IMG/VR virus record: IMGVR_UViG_3300008113_000482
Coordinates: 1-37,089 of that record
Length of the DNA: 37,089 nucleotides
Source: a virus
Strand: one strand, 5' to 3'
Position numbers and translations under genes: made by a program
Notes under the pieces: generated by a model
Databases searched by the model: none
Told to the model about the DNA's origin: nothing
The model's input: the letters and a program-made list of their open reading frames with translations, nothing else
Shown here: in pieces, positions 1-8,200 of the stretch
How positions within the stretch are numbered: the stretch's first letter is position 1
Layout: each line of letters starts with the position of its first letter

Positions 1-1
1 A

Positions 2-352
2 TATGATAATGACCAGTTTGTAGATAGTTCTTCTGGACTTATGAACGAGTTTATTGTTGCTAATGGACTTTGGATACAACCAAACACAAGATATTATGTA
101 ATGTTTAGGTCTACTACTGCTGCTGCTAATAAAAATATTTTTAGACTTATTATTCCAAGCGCCACAATGTTAGCAGATTTTACTGGTGGTATTCAGTGGG
201 GCGTATCAAGATACGCCTCTGGTACATTTATTGATGATGCCACTGCTATACCTTCAGCAGCATTAGAGATTTGTGGTATTAGGTATTTTCAAACTCCAGG
301 TGGAACTACTACTTATTCATTGCCAGCAGGATTTAACCAGTTAAGTTTTTAG
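2..352 (+). CDS. Fibre-like surface protein X2, C-terminal part (cut by window start)
   Basis: The reading frame is open from base 2 and has no start inside the window, so only the last 116 residues are present. They align without gaps to the end of the complete 360-residue protein at 34283-35365; from residue MNEF onward about nine of 103 positions differ. The product is beta-rich, Gly/Ser/Thr-rich and lacks charged helices, typical of phage surface or fibre proteins; the function is inferred. It is followed by a paralogue of the gene that also follows the 34283 copy, so the pair is duplicated. A perfect hairpin (8-bp stem, 200-217) lies in the coding sequence and is kept in both copies. Confidence 0.75.
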   Translation, partial: YDNDQFVDSSSGLMNEFIVANGLWIQPNTRYYVMFRSTTAAANKNIFRLIIPSATMLADFTGGIQWGVSRYASGTFIDDATAIPSAALEICGIRYFQTPGGTTTYSLPAGFNQLSF

Positions 353-354
353 CG

Positions 355-363
355 GATAAAATA
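355..363 (+). promoter_or_regulatory. GATAAAATA motif, candidate phage late promoter
   Basis: GATAAAATA lies 25 nt before the ATG at 389. The same nine bases occur at 27583, 31707 and 35364, each in an intergenic gap 19-26 nt before a start codon. I see no shared -35 box. It resembles the single-box T4 late promoters (TATAAATA). Assigning it to the phage sigma factor is inference. Confidence 0.45.
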
Positions 364-388
364 GAACAGCAAACTTTGAGGACCATAA

Positions 389-2857
389 ATGTATCAAATA
401 AAACAATCAGAAGCCACAGCAGCAAGAAGGAGAATACCTGTATTATTAGTAGATATTACAGATGGTTTTACGCCTGAAACTGGTGTTGTAACTCCTACTA
501 TCAATATATCTAAAAATGGTGCCACGGTTGCTTCTGGTGCTGGAACTTGGACTGAAATAGGTAATGGTCAATATTATTATGAGTTTACAGCAGCGGAAGT
601 TGATACTCTTGGATGGATTGCTGTAAATATTGAAAAAGTTTCAGTTAGTAGAGATTTTAATGCCGTTGTTCAGATTATGGCATATGATTACGCAGCAGCA
701 ACAAATCTTGGTCTTACTGCCATTCCTGCTGTGGCTACTGGCTCTGCTGGTGCCATTCCAACTACTGGTACTGGTGCAAACCAAATACAGGTCAATGGTA
801 GTGGAGCAATCTCAACAGTTGTATCAGTATCAGGCTCGGTAGGTTCTGTAACTGGAAACGTAGGTGGAAACCTTGTAGGAAGTGTTGGTTCTCTTACAGT
901 TACTGCTGTTGATAATATTTGGAATGAACCTACATCTTCTCTTACAGTTGTTGGTTCTATTGGAAAACTTCTTGTTGATAATGTAAATGCTACTATTTCT
1001 TCAAGAGCAACTGATGCTGGTGTATGGACAAATGCTACAAGAACTCTTACTGCTGGTACTAATATTGTCCTTGCAAAAGGAACTGGTATTACTGGTTTCA
1101 ATGATATTTCTGCTACTGACGTTTGGGCTGCTACTACTCGTACTCTCTCTGCTGGAACTAATATAGTACTTGCCAAAGGTACTGGTATTACAGGATTTAA
1201 CGATATAACCAGCCAATCAGTGTGGGATGTTGCTACTTCTGCTATAACTGCTGTTGGTAGTATTGGTGTTCAACTTAAAACTAATATTGATGCTGCTATT
1301 TCTACAAGAATGGCTACATTTACATATACTACACCTCCAACAGCAGCAGCCATAGCAACACAAGTATGGTCTGAAACTTTACCAGGTACTTACACTTCAA
1401 ACCAAGCAGGATTTAAGTTAAATGCTGCTGGAAGTGCTGCTGATCCGTGGGCTACAACTTTACCAGGTGCTTATGCTGCTGGCTCCGCTGGTAATATCAT
1501 TGGAAATAGATTAGATGCTGCTGTTTCTTCAAGAATGGCTACATTTACTCTTCCAACAAGATTTAGTTCTCTTGCTATTGATACAAGTGGTTTTGTAACT
1601 TTCAACAACGTCATTTCTATTCCAACAGCAGGTTCTATTGCTACCGCAGTATGGTCAGAGCCTATTCCTGGTTCTTTTGGTGCTGGTACTGCTGGTGCTA
1701 AACTTAACTCTGCTTCATCTGCTGGCGATCCTTGGAACACGGTTTTACCAGGAAGCTATGCAGCAAATACTGCTGGTAATATTCTTGGTAATAGATTAGA
1801 CGCAGCTGTCTCAACAAGAATGGCTACATTTACTTTACCTACTAACTTCTCAACTCTTGCTATTACAGGAACAGGAGCAGTTACAGCAGGTACTGTATCT
1901 GATAAAACTGGATATTCTTTATCCGCAACACAAACTTTCAACACAACCGGAAGTGTTGGTTCTGTAACTGGCAGTGTTGCCTCCGTATCTGGAAATATTG
2001 GAGGTAATGTACTTGGAAGTGTTAATAGCGTTGTTGGAAATGTTGGAGGAAGTGTTGTCGGAAGTGTTGGCTCCGTTACTGGATCAGTTGGAAGTGTAGT
2101 TGATGTATCTAATACTTGGAACCATCTTCTTGCTAATATTACTACAACTAATAGTATTGGTTTATTACTCAAAACCAACGTAGATGCTCAAATCAGTTCA
2201 AGATTAGCAAGTTCTTCTTATACTGCTGCTCCTACTGTAAATCAAATCTGGCAAGCAACATTACCAGGCTCATTTACAACTGGTCAAGCAGGATTTATTG
2301 TTGGTACTAATCTTGATGCTCAAATCTCTTCAAGATTGGCAAGTTCTTCTTACACAGTTCCTCCAACTACTACACAAATAACCAGTGCTATTTGGAACCA
2401 ATCAAGAGCCACAGCAAATGGTGGAAGTACTCCTGTTGCTGGTACATTTGGATTTTTCCTTGATAGTAGAGTATCAACTGCTGGTGGCGGTGGTGGTGGT
2501 GGAGTTGTTATCAAACAAGGACCATTTAAACTTTCTGCTACTGATTTAGGACCTAATAATATCCTTGATTTAGTTAAAGGCGATAACAGAAATATTCAAG
2601 TTTCAGTTGTTGATGAATATAATGAAAACTTACCACTAAATGTTTCCTATACTTATAATGTTAAGGTTTATGATAGCGCAAGTACATTAGTAGGAACATA
2701 TCCAGCAACTCTTGATTATGCTACTGGTGGATTAGCAAGTTTCAATATTGATACAACAACTACAAATGTCATAGGAAACTATAATGCTGTTCTTGTTGAA
2801 AATAATGGTACAAGCGACACTATTTATGGTGGATTAGAAATACAGGTAAGGTTATAA
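389..2857 (+). CDS. Repetitive tail-fibre-like protein Y2 (822 aa)
   Basis: The N-terminal ~105 residues form a compact beta domain. A long low-complexity region follows (about 110-690), built of recurring units such as VGSVTGNVGG, TRTLTAGTNIVLAKGTGITG and the RLDAAVSSRMATF type. Next come a seven-glycine linker near residue 700 and a C-terminal beta-sandwich of about 115 residues. The first and last domains recur without the repeats in the next gene. The ATG has a GAGG site and sits behind a GATAAAATA motif. It is probably a fibre or head/neck appendage with a repetitive shaft, a role inferred from composition and position. A diverged copy with the repeat blocks in another order starts at 35398. 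Confidence 0.75.
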   Translation: MYQIKQSEATAARRRIPVLLVDITDGFTPETGVVTPTINISKNGATVASGAGTWTEIGNGQYYYEFTAAEVDTLGWIAVNIEKVSVSRDFNAVVQIMAYDYAAATNLGLTAIPAVATGSAGAIPTTGTGANQIQVNGSGAISTVVSVSGSVGSVTGNVGGNLVGSVGSLTVTAVDNIWNEPTSSLTVVGSIGKLLVDNVNATISSRATDAGVWTNATRTLTAGTNIVLAKGTGITGFNDISATDVWAATTRTLSAGTNIVLAKGTGITGFNDITSQSVWDVATSAITAVGSIGVQLKTNIDAAISTRMATFTYTTPPTAAAIATQVWSETLPGTYTSNQAGFKLNAAGSAADPWATTLPGAYAAGSAGNIIGNRLDAAVSSRMATFTLPTRFSSLAIDTSGFVTFNNVISIPTAGSIATAVWSEPIPGSFGAGTAGAKLNSASSAGDPWNTVLPGSYAANTAGNILGNRLDAAVSTRMATFTLPTNFSTLAITGTGAVTAGTVSDKTGYSLSATQTFNTTGSVGSVTGSVASVSGNIGGNVLGSVNSVVGNVGGSVVGSVGSVTGSVGSVVDVSNTWNHLLANITTTNSIGLLLKTNVDAQISSRLASSSYTAAPTVNQIWQATLPGSFTTGQAGFIVGTNLDAQISSRLASSSYTVPPTTTQITSAIWNQSRATANGGSTPVAGTFGFFLDSRVSTAGGGGGGGVVIKQGPFKLSATDLGPNNILDLVKGDNRNIQVSVVDEYNENLPLNVSYTYNVKVYDSASTLVGTYPATLDYATGGLASFNIDTTTTNVIGNYNAVLVENNGTSDTIYGGLEIQVRL

Positions 2858-2858
2858 A

Positions 2859-3572
2859 ATGCAATATCATATTATGCCAGGAGGTTCTACTTCTGAAACT
2901 GTCCTTTTAGAAGTAAGAGCTAATAATGGTACTCCACAAACAGGTTTAGTGTTCAATTCTGCTGGTCTTGTAGCAAGATATGTAAGACCAGGAGAAGCAC
3001 CAGTTGCTATTACTCTTGTTAATCAAACAGTTACAGGAGCATATGTTTCTGGCGGTTTTAAAGAAATAGATGCTACTAACTGTCCTGGTCTTTATAGATT
3101 TGATATTCCAGATGCTGCTATTGCTACTGGAAAAGACCAAGTAGTTGTTAGTTTACACGGTTATGGTTCTTCTTCTACTGCTTATTATACTTTTCAACTT
3201 GGAGGTATTTTGACAGAAGCAAAGATAGCAACAGCATCTTATAAACTTAAATCAGACCAAACAACTTGCGATGATAAGTTAGATATTTATGTAGGAAATA
3301 CTCTTACTATAAACTTACAACTTGTTGATGCTAATCTTGTTCCAGTTGCTGTTGGTACTTCAACTTGTACTGTAAGAGTATTTGATTTAAGCGGAAACTT
3401 TGTTACAAACTATACTCCAACTGTTCAATACAATAGTAATGGAGAAATAACTTTTGATTTATCCACTGCTGTAACAAGTGTTGCTGGTACTTACAATATT
3501 TATGTAAGTAGAGTAGGAGCATCAGATACAGTTTCTTTTGGTCCATTACAGTTAAGAGTAAGAAGCTTATAA
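2859..3572 (+). CDS. Two-domain beta protein related to the ends of Y (237 aa)
   Basis: Residues 1-125 are a beta domain with the pattern GGFKEIDATNCPGLYRFDIP, the same general plan as the Y N-terminus (NGQYYYEF). Residues 130-237 match the Y C-terminal sandwich: YVGNTLTINLQLVD against VKGDNRNIQVSVVD, and AGTYNIYVSRVGASDTVSFG against a similar Y segment. It therefore looks like Y with its repetitive shaft removed. It may be a tail or neck appendage subunit or adaptor. It starts one base after the Y stop codon and is probably co-translated. The exact role is unknown. Confidence 0.65.
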   Translation: MQYHIMPGGSTSETVLLEVRANNGTPQTGLVFNSAGLVARYVRPGEAPVAITLVNQTVTGAYVSGGFKEIDATNCPGLYRFDIPDAAIATGKDQVVVSLHGYGSSSTAYYTFQLGGILTEAKIATASYKLKSDQTTCDDKLDIYVGNTLTINLQLVDANLVPVAVGTSTCTVRVFDLSGNFVTNYTPTVQYNSNGEITFDLSTAVTSVAGTYNIYVSRVGASDTVSFGPLQLRVRSL

Positions 3573-3994
3573 TGAGAATAAACTTTCAATCAAGGCTTAA
3601 TAAAAGAAAACTTGACAACTTGATTTCTAATATGAAAAAAGCCATCAACGGAACAGATACAGTAACTATGAAATACTGTACTTTGTTGCGTAATACTATG
3701 ATTGAAGGTATTTTGGCTTCTCCTCCTGATCCAACAAGAAAATATGGAACACACTATGCTTCTTTTCCTGGCAACTATCCAAGAAACTGGTCAGGAGATT
3801 TAATCAAAGGAATAAGTATAGCACCACCTTCTTTTGGTTTTAGAAATGTATTGATAGAAGTTGATTACGCAAGAGCATTAGAAAGTGGAACAAGAAAAAT
3901 GTCTCCAAGACCATTTGTTCAGCCTTCTGTTGATAAGTTGTATCCAGATTTCAAGAAAGAAGTAAAAGATTACTTTTTTAGGAGTTATATCTAA
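3572..3994 (+). CDS. HK97 gp10-like neck / tail-completion protein
   Basis: This 140-residue protein has the family signature near its C-terminus: YARALESGTRKMSPRPFVQP followed by a basic helix. The N-terminus is helical and the length is usual for the family. In HK97-type phages gp10 helps join head and tail. The TAATG overlap with the preceding stop suggests translational coupling, and the next gene begins the same way. Its place directly before the tail terminator and tube genes fits standard morphogenesis order. Confidence 0.8.
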   Translation: MRINFQSRLNKRKLDNLISNMKKAINGTDTVTMKYCTLLRNTMIEGILASPPDPTRKYGTHYASFPGNYPRNWSGDLIKGISIAPPSFGFRNVLIEVDYARALESGTRKMSPRPFVQPSVDKLYPDFKKEVKDYFFRSYI

Positions 3995-4470
3995 TGGCTT
4001 TTGAACCTATTATTATTGAAGAATGGATACACGATACTTTAACAGCAGATACTACTTTGAGAGGATATCTTGCTATTGATAGTAAGGTTCCTGGTTATCA
4101 AAAAGGTATCTATTTACATATGGCTCCTGACCAAGATCCGGTCAGCAACAAAATACCAGATGTACCTTATATTGTTGTAAATCATATTGGAAACTACAAA
4201 GTAGATGACATTGTACTTTGTGGCGATGTTGCTTTTACTTATCATCAATATAGAGTAATAGTTTGGTATACGCAGAAAGGTTCAGTGTCTTACGCTAAAC
4301 TTAAAAACATTGCTGATAGAGTTGATTTTTTACTAAATAATAAAAAAGTAACCTCAACTTCTCCAAACTTTACTACCAGAAGACTTGGAGCAACGAATGT
4401 AATGGATGTTTCTGCGGATGGTAGAATAGACTACGGTATGGTGCTCTCTTACGAGATTATTACAGTTTAG
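3994..4470 (+). CDS. Tail terminator / tail completion protein
   Basis: A 158-residue alpha/beta protein. It opens with a helix (IIIEEWIHDTLTADTTLRGYL) and continues with strands such as YIVVNHIGNYKV and YRVIVWYTQKG, a helix (YAKLKNIADRVDFLL), and a final strand (GMVLSYEIITV). This order of elements and its place between gp10 and the tail tube match tail terminator proteins, which cap the tube at the neck. Assignment rests on position and architecture, not on a diagnostic motif. TAATG coupling links it to the gene before. Confidence 0.7.
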   Translation: MAFEPIIIEEWIHDTLTADTTLRGYLAIDSKVPGYQKGIYLHMAPDQDPVSNKIPDVPYIVVNHIGNYKVDDIVLCGDVAFTYHQYRVIVWYTQKGSVSYAKLKNIADRVDFLLNNKKVTSTSPNFTTRRLGATNVMDVSADGRIDYGMVLSYEIITV

Positions 4471-4482
4471 AGGTAAAAATAT

Positions 4483-4962
4483 ATGGCAAAGTTAATGTAC
4501 AACAACTGTACAGTAACCATTAGACGTTCAGCAGGAATTCAGACAGGAGCAGCTCCTACATTTTCTGAAACTGCTATTACAGCAACTTGTTTTGCTAAAT
4601 CCATTAGTATTAATAAAACTATTGGTACAGTAGATGTTGCTGGTCTTTGTGATACTGTTCAGAAAATGCAAATAACCAGAAAATCTGGTACTCTTGATAT
4701 TGAACTTTATGTTGATCCAGCAACAGTTGTTTCTGGTGGTTTAGGTTCTTATATCTTTGAAGGTAAGTTAGGTTATTTTGTTGAAATCGCTTTTGACGCT
4801 GATGGTGCTGCTGCTGGCTTAACCGCAACCACTTACACAGGTGTTATTACAAATACATCTATTAATGTAGGTATGGATGATGCGATTACTGAAAGAGCAA
4901 CTATTACTCTTGGTGTCAATGGATTTGGTACATCAGGCTCTTCTGACACTTCTGTAACATAA
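4483..4962 (+). CDS. Major tail tube protein, copy 1
   Basis: A 159-residue beta-rich protein of the size and position of a siphovirus tail tube subunit. Recognisable parts are TCFAKSISINKTIGTVDVAG, RKSGTLDIELYV, FEGKLGYFVEIAF and the C-terminal strand pair around GVITNTSINVG. A clear GAGG site precedes the ATG. The next gene is a diverged paralogue, so tube formation may use two subunits, or one copy may serve at an end of the tube. Function is inferred from context. Confidence 0.7.
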   Translation: MAKLMYNNCTVTIRRSAGIQTGAAPTFSETAITATCFAKSISINKTIGTVDVAGLCDTVQKMQITRKSGTLDIELYVDPATVVSGGLGSYIFEGKLGYFVEIAFDADGAAAGLTATTYTGVITNTSINVGMDDAITERATITLGVNGFGTSGSSDTSVT

Positions 4963-4980
4963 GGTAGTTGAGAGCACCTA

Positions 4981-5421
4981 ATGGCAAAGATTACAATGTA
5001 TTCTGATGTTGCTGTTACCATCGAGTTTGGACCACTCCAAGATGGTACAGCAACATCGCCATTTACCACTAATCCACTTAACTATATTCCAGTTTCTTGT
5101 TATTGTAAAACTTTTTCAGTTTCTGAAAAAATGAACTTTACTAACTTGAAAGCATTATGTAATACAGATGACAAGTTGAGAAGAGTAGGTAAATCAGGCT
5201 CAATCAGTATGGACATTATGCTTACTGATGATCAAATGTTGCCTGGAAAAATACTATCTCAACCAGTATTTACAGGCAAGATTGGTTATTATGTTAGATT
5301 ATTATTACAAGAAGGCGCTTATTCTACTACTTATTTTGGTGTAGTCGCATCGCAGGACCTTAAAATAGTTGAAGGAGAACCTGGCATTGAAACAGTACAA
5401 ATAGTATTGTACGTTGATTGA
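4981..5421 (+). CDS. Tail tube-like protein, copy 2
   Basis: A 146-residue paralogue of the preceding protein. Both begin MAK, then MY with VTI. They share a C-x-(C/A)-K-(T/S)-(F/I)-S element, a (K/R)(K)SG(T/S)(L/I)(D/S) segment, GK(L/I)GY(F/Y)V and a final GV(I/V) strand pair. They are clearly diverged, so this is not a recent duplication. The ribosome site is weak (GAG about 10 nt before ATG), so it may be made in smaller amounts than copy 1. It could be a minor tube protein, an initiator ring or a second tube subunit. Confidence 0.65.
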   Translation: MAKITMYSDVAVTIEFGPLQDGTATSPFTTNPLNYIPVSCYCKTFSVSEKMNFTNLKALCNTDDKLRRVGKSGSISMDIMLTDDQMLPGKILSQPVFTGKIGYYVRLLLQEGAYSTTYFGVVASQDLKIVEGEPGIETVQIVLYVD

Positions 5422-5452
5422 TGTACTAAAATAGTGTAGAGGTAATAAAAAT

Positions 5453-5833
5453 ATGTCGTTTAATAGTTTGAAAAAGGTAAAGGTCAATCCTGGAAAGCCT
5501 AATGTTGAAGTAGATATTTCAGTATTTACAGAAGAAGAAGGTTCAAAGATTGTTTTTAGAGAGCCAAAAGCAGCAGACCTTTTTCCTGATGCTAATTTAA
5601 ATATGAAGATTGCTTTTCCAGAGTTTCCTGATGCTATGCTTTATCAGTTGTCATTGCTTTCAAAATGTTATGTAAGACAACACGATGATCCAGCAGAGTT
5701 AAATATTTTCAGAGAACTTGGAAATATCGCAAGAAATAATAAAGATGCTTTCTTTCATATTGTAAGTACATTTTTAGGAGCGTTTCCTACTGCTGATTTA
5801 GATGAAAAGGTTAAAGAAGCAAAAAACGCATAA
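5453..5833 (+). CDS. Tail assembly chaperone, short form (G-type)
   Basis: A 126-residue, mostly helical acidic/basic protein just upstream of the tape measure gene, the usual place of the lambda G-type chaperone. It ends VKEAKNA. Six bases of the slippery run lie directly before its stop, and a second overlapping frame continues to the tape measure gene. GAGGT lies about 12 nt before the ATG. Chaperones of this type coat the tape measure protein during tail assembly and are absent from the finished particle. A motif one base off the candidate late promoter (ACTAAAATA, 5424) lies upstream. Confidence 0.75.
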   Translation: MSFNSLKKVKVNPGKPNVEVDISVFTEEEGSKIVFREPKAADLFPDANLNMKIAFPEFPDAMLYQLSLLSKCYVRQHDDPAELNIFRELGNIARNNKDAFFHIVSTFLGAFPTADLDEKVKEAKNA

Positions 5834-6015
5834 GTGTAGGTTGTGCTCCACAGATTTTATATTATTGTGTGCGCTACCTACACAGACATCCATCAGAAGT
5901 GGATTTGAGTATTGACGAGATTGCGGAAGTTGCTTATATAGCAAAGGAAATAGAAAAACACGAAGCAGAAAACAGTGCGTCAATACTCAAAGCATTATTA
6001 GGTACGAGGTTATAA
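5453..6015 (+). CDS. Tail assembly chaperone, -1 frameshift product (GT-type)
   Basis: If ribosomes slip back one base on A AAA AAC (5821-5827), the protein continues in the other frame with RISVGCAPQILYYCVRYLHR and ends KALLGTRL at 6013-6015. The fusion would be 187 residues: 125 from the first frame and 62 from the second. The second frame has no start codon or ribosome site of its own, and it is stopped just upstream of the slip site, so it is useful only by frameshifting. This is the lambda G/GT arrangement; the T part normally binds the tape measure or tube protein. Confidence 0.8.
5821..5883 (+). promoter_or_regulatory. -1 programmed frameshift site with downstream stem
   Basis: The heptamer A AAA AAC fits the X XXY YYZ rule in the chaperone frame. 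After a six-base spacer comes GTGTAGGT (5834-5841), which pairs perfectly with ACCTACAC (5876-5883). The 34-nt loop contains a small TGTG-CTC-CACA hairpin (5842-5852). The spacing suits a stimulatory structure. Confidence 0.85.
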
Positions 6016-6016
6016 A

Positions 6017-8200
6017 ATGGCAGAAGTAGGAAATCTTACAGTTAAAGTTGGTATAGATGGAGCATCCAAAGCTGTACAAGACCTCGAAAAAATAAGGAGG
6101 CAGTTAGAGTTAATAAATACATTGGCTCGTAATGTAGCTGCCTCTTTTGCTACTGTAAATACACAACTCCGTACTTTTGACCAGATTACTAAAAGTATGG
6201 ATGGTGCTACTCGTTCAGGAGAGCGCTATAACTATACATTGCGTAATACTGCTCGTATTATTGGAGATTTAGGAAGAGGTAAGCCTGGTAAAGGTTTAGT
6301 TGACTTCTTACAAACAGCAGCAATAACAAGAAGTATGGCAGGAGATGGTTTTGGAAGATTTTTTAGTTCTTCAATGCCAAGAAATCGCTCTACTTTTGGT
6401 ATGAGAGCAGCAGCAACTTTTAGTCCTGGAAACTTTTTAAGAGAAGCAATGAGAAATCCAATGTTACAGGATTTTGCTATGCGTACACCTCTTGGAAGAA
6501 ATATGTTTGGTGTTGATCCAGTAGCAGGAACTTTTAGAGCTGGTGGCAATATGCAAGGTATTGCTCAATATATTACCAGTTTTACTCAACAAGCATCATT
6601 AGGTAAAGCATTAAATACACCATTTGCTACACAAGGTATTGGTCAACATATGAGTTTGACTGGTATTGGTTTAGCAGGTGGTGCTTTTGCTATTTTTGGT
6701 ACTGTTGTAGCAGGATTAGTAAGTTATATGAAAATGCTTTCAACAGCAGTTTTACAAGGCGCACAAGCAATGACTGGCTTTGTAAGAATGGCTATTGATA
6801 CAGCAGCAGATTTTCAATCTATTAGAAGTTCAAATATTTCAGGTATTTTAGGTTCAGATTTTGGTGGCGTATACAATCAAAATACATTATCGCAAGCAAG
6901 AAGTAAAAGTAATATGCAGTTTTCTTATATGAGAAAGATTGCTGAAAAATCTGTTTATACTTTGCCTGAAATCGCTGGTGCTGCTAACATTTTAACTCAA
7001 AATAAAATACCTTTGAATAAGTTTTTGGAAACAACAGCATTATCAGGTCAAGCGATTGGACTTAAAGGTAGAAATGTTGAAGAAGTAGCAAGAATATTTG
7101 CTCGTCTTTCTTATGGAGATTTTCCTGACAGAGAGATAGGTGCTAAATATGGTTTAGTTGCTACAAATCCTGCTTTGAAAAGATTAGGTTTTAGATTTGA
7201 CAAAAACAACTCTATGCTTAATACTCCACAACAAGCAGTAAATATGACACAACAGTTCTTACAGCAAAGATTTGGTTCAGGTTTTAAAGTTTCAGAAAAG
7301 AACTATGAGACAAAGTTTGCTTCATTGATGGATAAGTTTTACAACGCAATGGAAAAGATTGGAAAACCTATTATCAATGCTCTTATTCCAGCATTTGACC
7401 AGTTAGGTAAAACTATTGATTTCCTTGTAAAACAAGGTCTTTTTGATATGTTAGGTCAATCTATGGCTACATTTATTAGCCAAACAATGGACTTAATGAA
7501 AGGCGATGAGTTCAAAAGGTCATTATCATTTATTTTTGCTGCTATTAATGAAATACCTAATCAACTTTATATAATGGCACAAGGATTAGCAAAAGTTATT
7601 AGCATTATGAGCAGAACAACAACTGCTGATGTAATGGAAATATTAGGTGGTCCAGTAACAATGGCTGCTGGTGCTGCTACAAGAAAAATGCTTGGAAGTA
7701 AGGCAAGACAAAATCCATTATATGAACTTCCTGGTGCTATTGGAGATTTTGCTTCTGGACAAATATCTGCTGTTGAAAACATTATGAATATGACAAATAT
7801 GTTCTATGGAATGATGATGAGACCTCCAAGAACAATGAAAAAATCAAAAGACCTTGGAGAAGAACAGTTCAAAAGCGACCAACCAGGAAAAGGACAAGAA
7901 GAAGCAAATAAGAAACTTCAACAACTTGTAGATAACTCAAAGAAACTTGTTGATTTATTTGATTTACGCAGACAAACTATTGGATTAGGACCATTATCTC
8001 AAATAGGTGTAACTGGTGTTGAACTTGCTGCTGCTGGAATGCCAATGATTAGTTCTCATAAAATCGATCCTTCAAATTATAGCAGTATAAGTGCTGGACC
8101 TGTAAGAGGTATTAATGTTCTTGAAAAAGGTATCAATGCTTTGAATAGAGAAAATGCTAACAAAGCAAAAGCAGGTAGAGGCATTAGGACCAGTAGATAA
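6017..8200 (+). CDS. Tail tape measure protein
   Basis: A 727-residue protein with a helical N-terminal part (residues 15-75), a hydrophobic stretch near 215-245 (TGIGLAGGAFAIFGTVVAGL) followed by more helix, and a basic C-terminus. This is typical of tape measure proteins, which set tail length and later help DNA cross the host envelope. Using about 0.15 nm per residue as for known phages, the tail would be roughly 110 nm (inference). I see no lytic transglycosylase or peptidase motif. It starts one base after the chaperone frameshift product ends, with GAGG before its ATG. Confidence 0.85.
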   Translation: MAEVGNLTVKVGIDGASKAVQDLEKIRRQLELINTLARNVAASFATVNTQLRTFDQITKSMDGATRSGERYNYTLRNTARIIGDLGRGKPGKGLVDFLQTAAITRSMAGDGFGRFFSSSMPRNRSTFGMRAAATFSPGNFLREAMRNPMLQDFAMRTPLGRNMFGVDPVAGTFRAGGNMQGIAQYITSFTQQASLGKALNTPFATQGIGQHMSLTGIGLAGGAFAIFGTVVAGLVSYMKMLSTAVLQGAQAMTGFVRMAIDTAADFQSIRSSNISGILGSDFGGVYNQNTLSQARSKSNMQFSYMRKIAEKSVYTLPEIAGAANILTQNKIPLNKFLETTALSGQAIGLKGRNVEEVARIFARLSYGDFPDREIGAKYGLVATNPALKRLGFRFDKNNSMLNTPQQAVNMTQQFLQQRFGSGFKVSEKNYETKFASLMDKFYNAMEKIGKPIINALIPAFDQLGKTIDFLVKQGLFDMLGQSMATFISQTMDLMKGDEFKRSLSFIFAAINEIPNQLYIMAQGLAKVISIMSRTTTADVMEILGGPVTMAAGAATRKMLGSKARQNPLYELPGAIGDFASGQISAVENIMNMTNMFYGMMMRPPRTMKKSKDLGEEQFKSDQPGKGQEEANKKLQQLVDNSKKLVDLFDLRRQTIGLGPLSQIGVTGVELAAAGMPMISSHKIDPSNYSSISAGPVRGINVLEKGINALNRENANKAKAGRGIRTSR

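Noticed and set aside
688-1176. Long antisense ORFs inside the Y genes (also 1471-2178 and 35697-36269)
   Set aside because: Shadows created by the biased repeat codons of Y; no start signals.
389-2857. Diversity-generating retroelement behind the variable X/Y copies
   Set aside because: No reverse transcriptase gene in the window, and differences between copies are spread over all bases and include block shuffling, not adenine-only changes.
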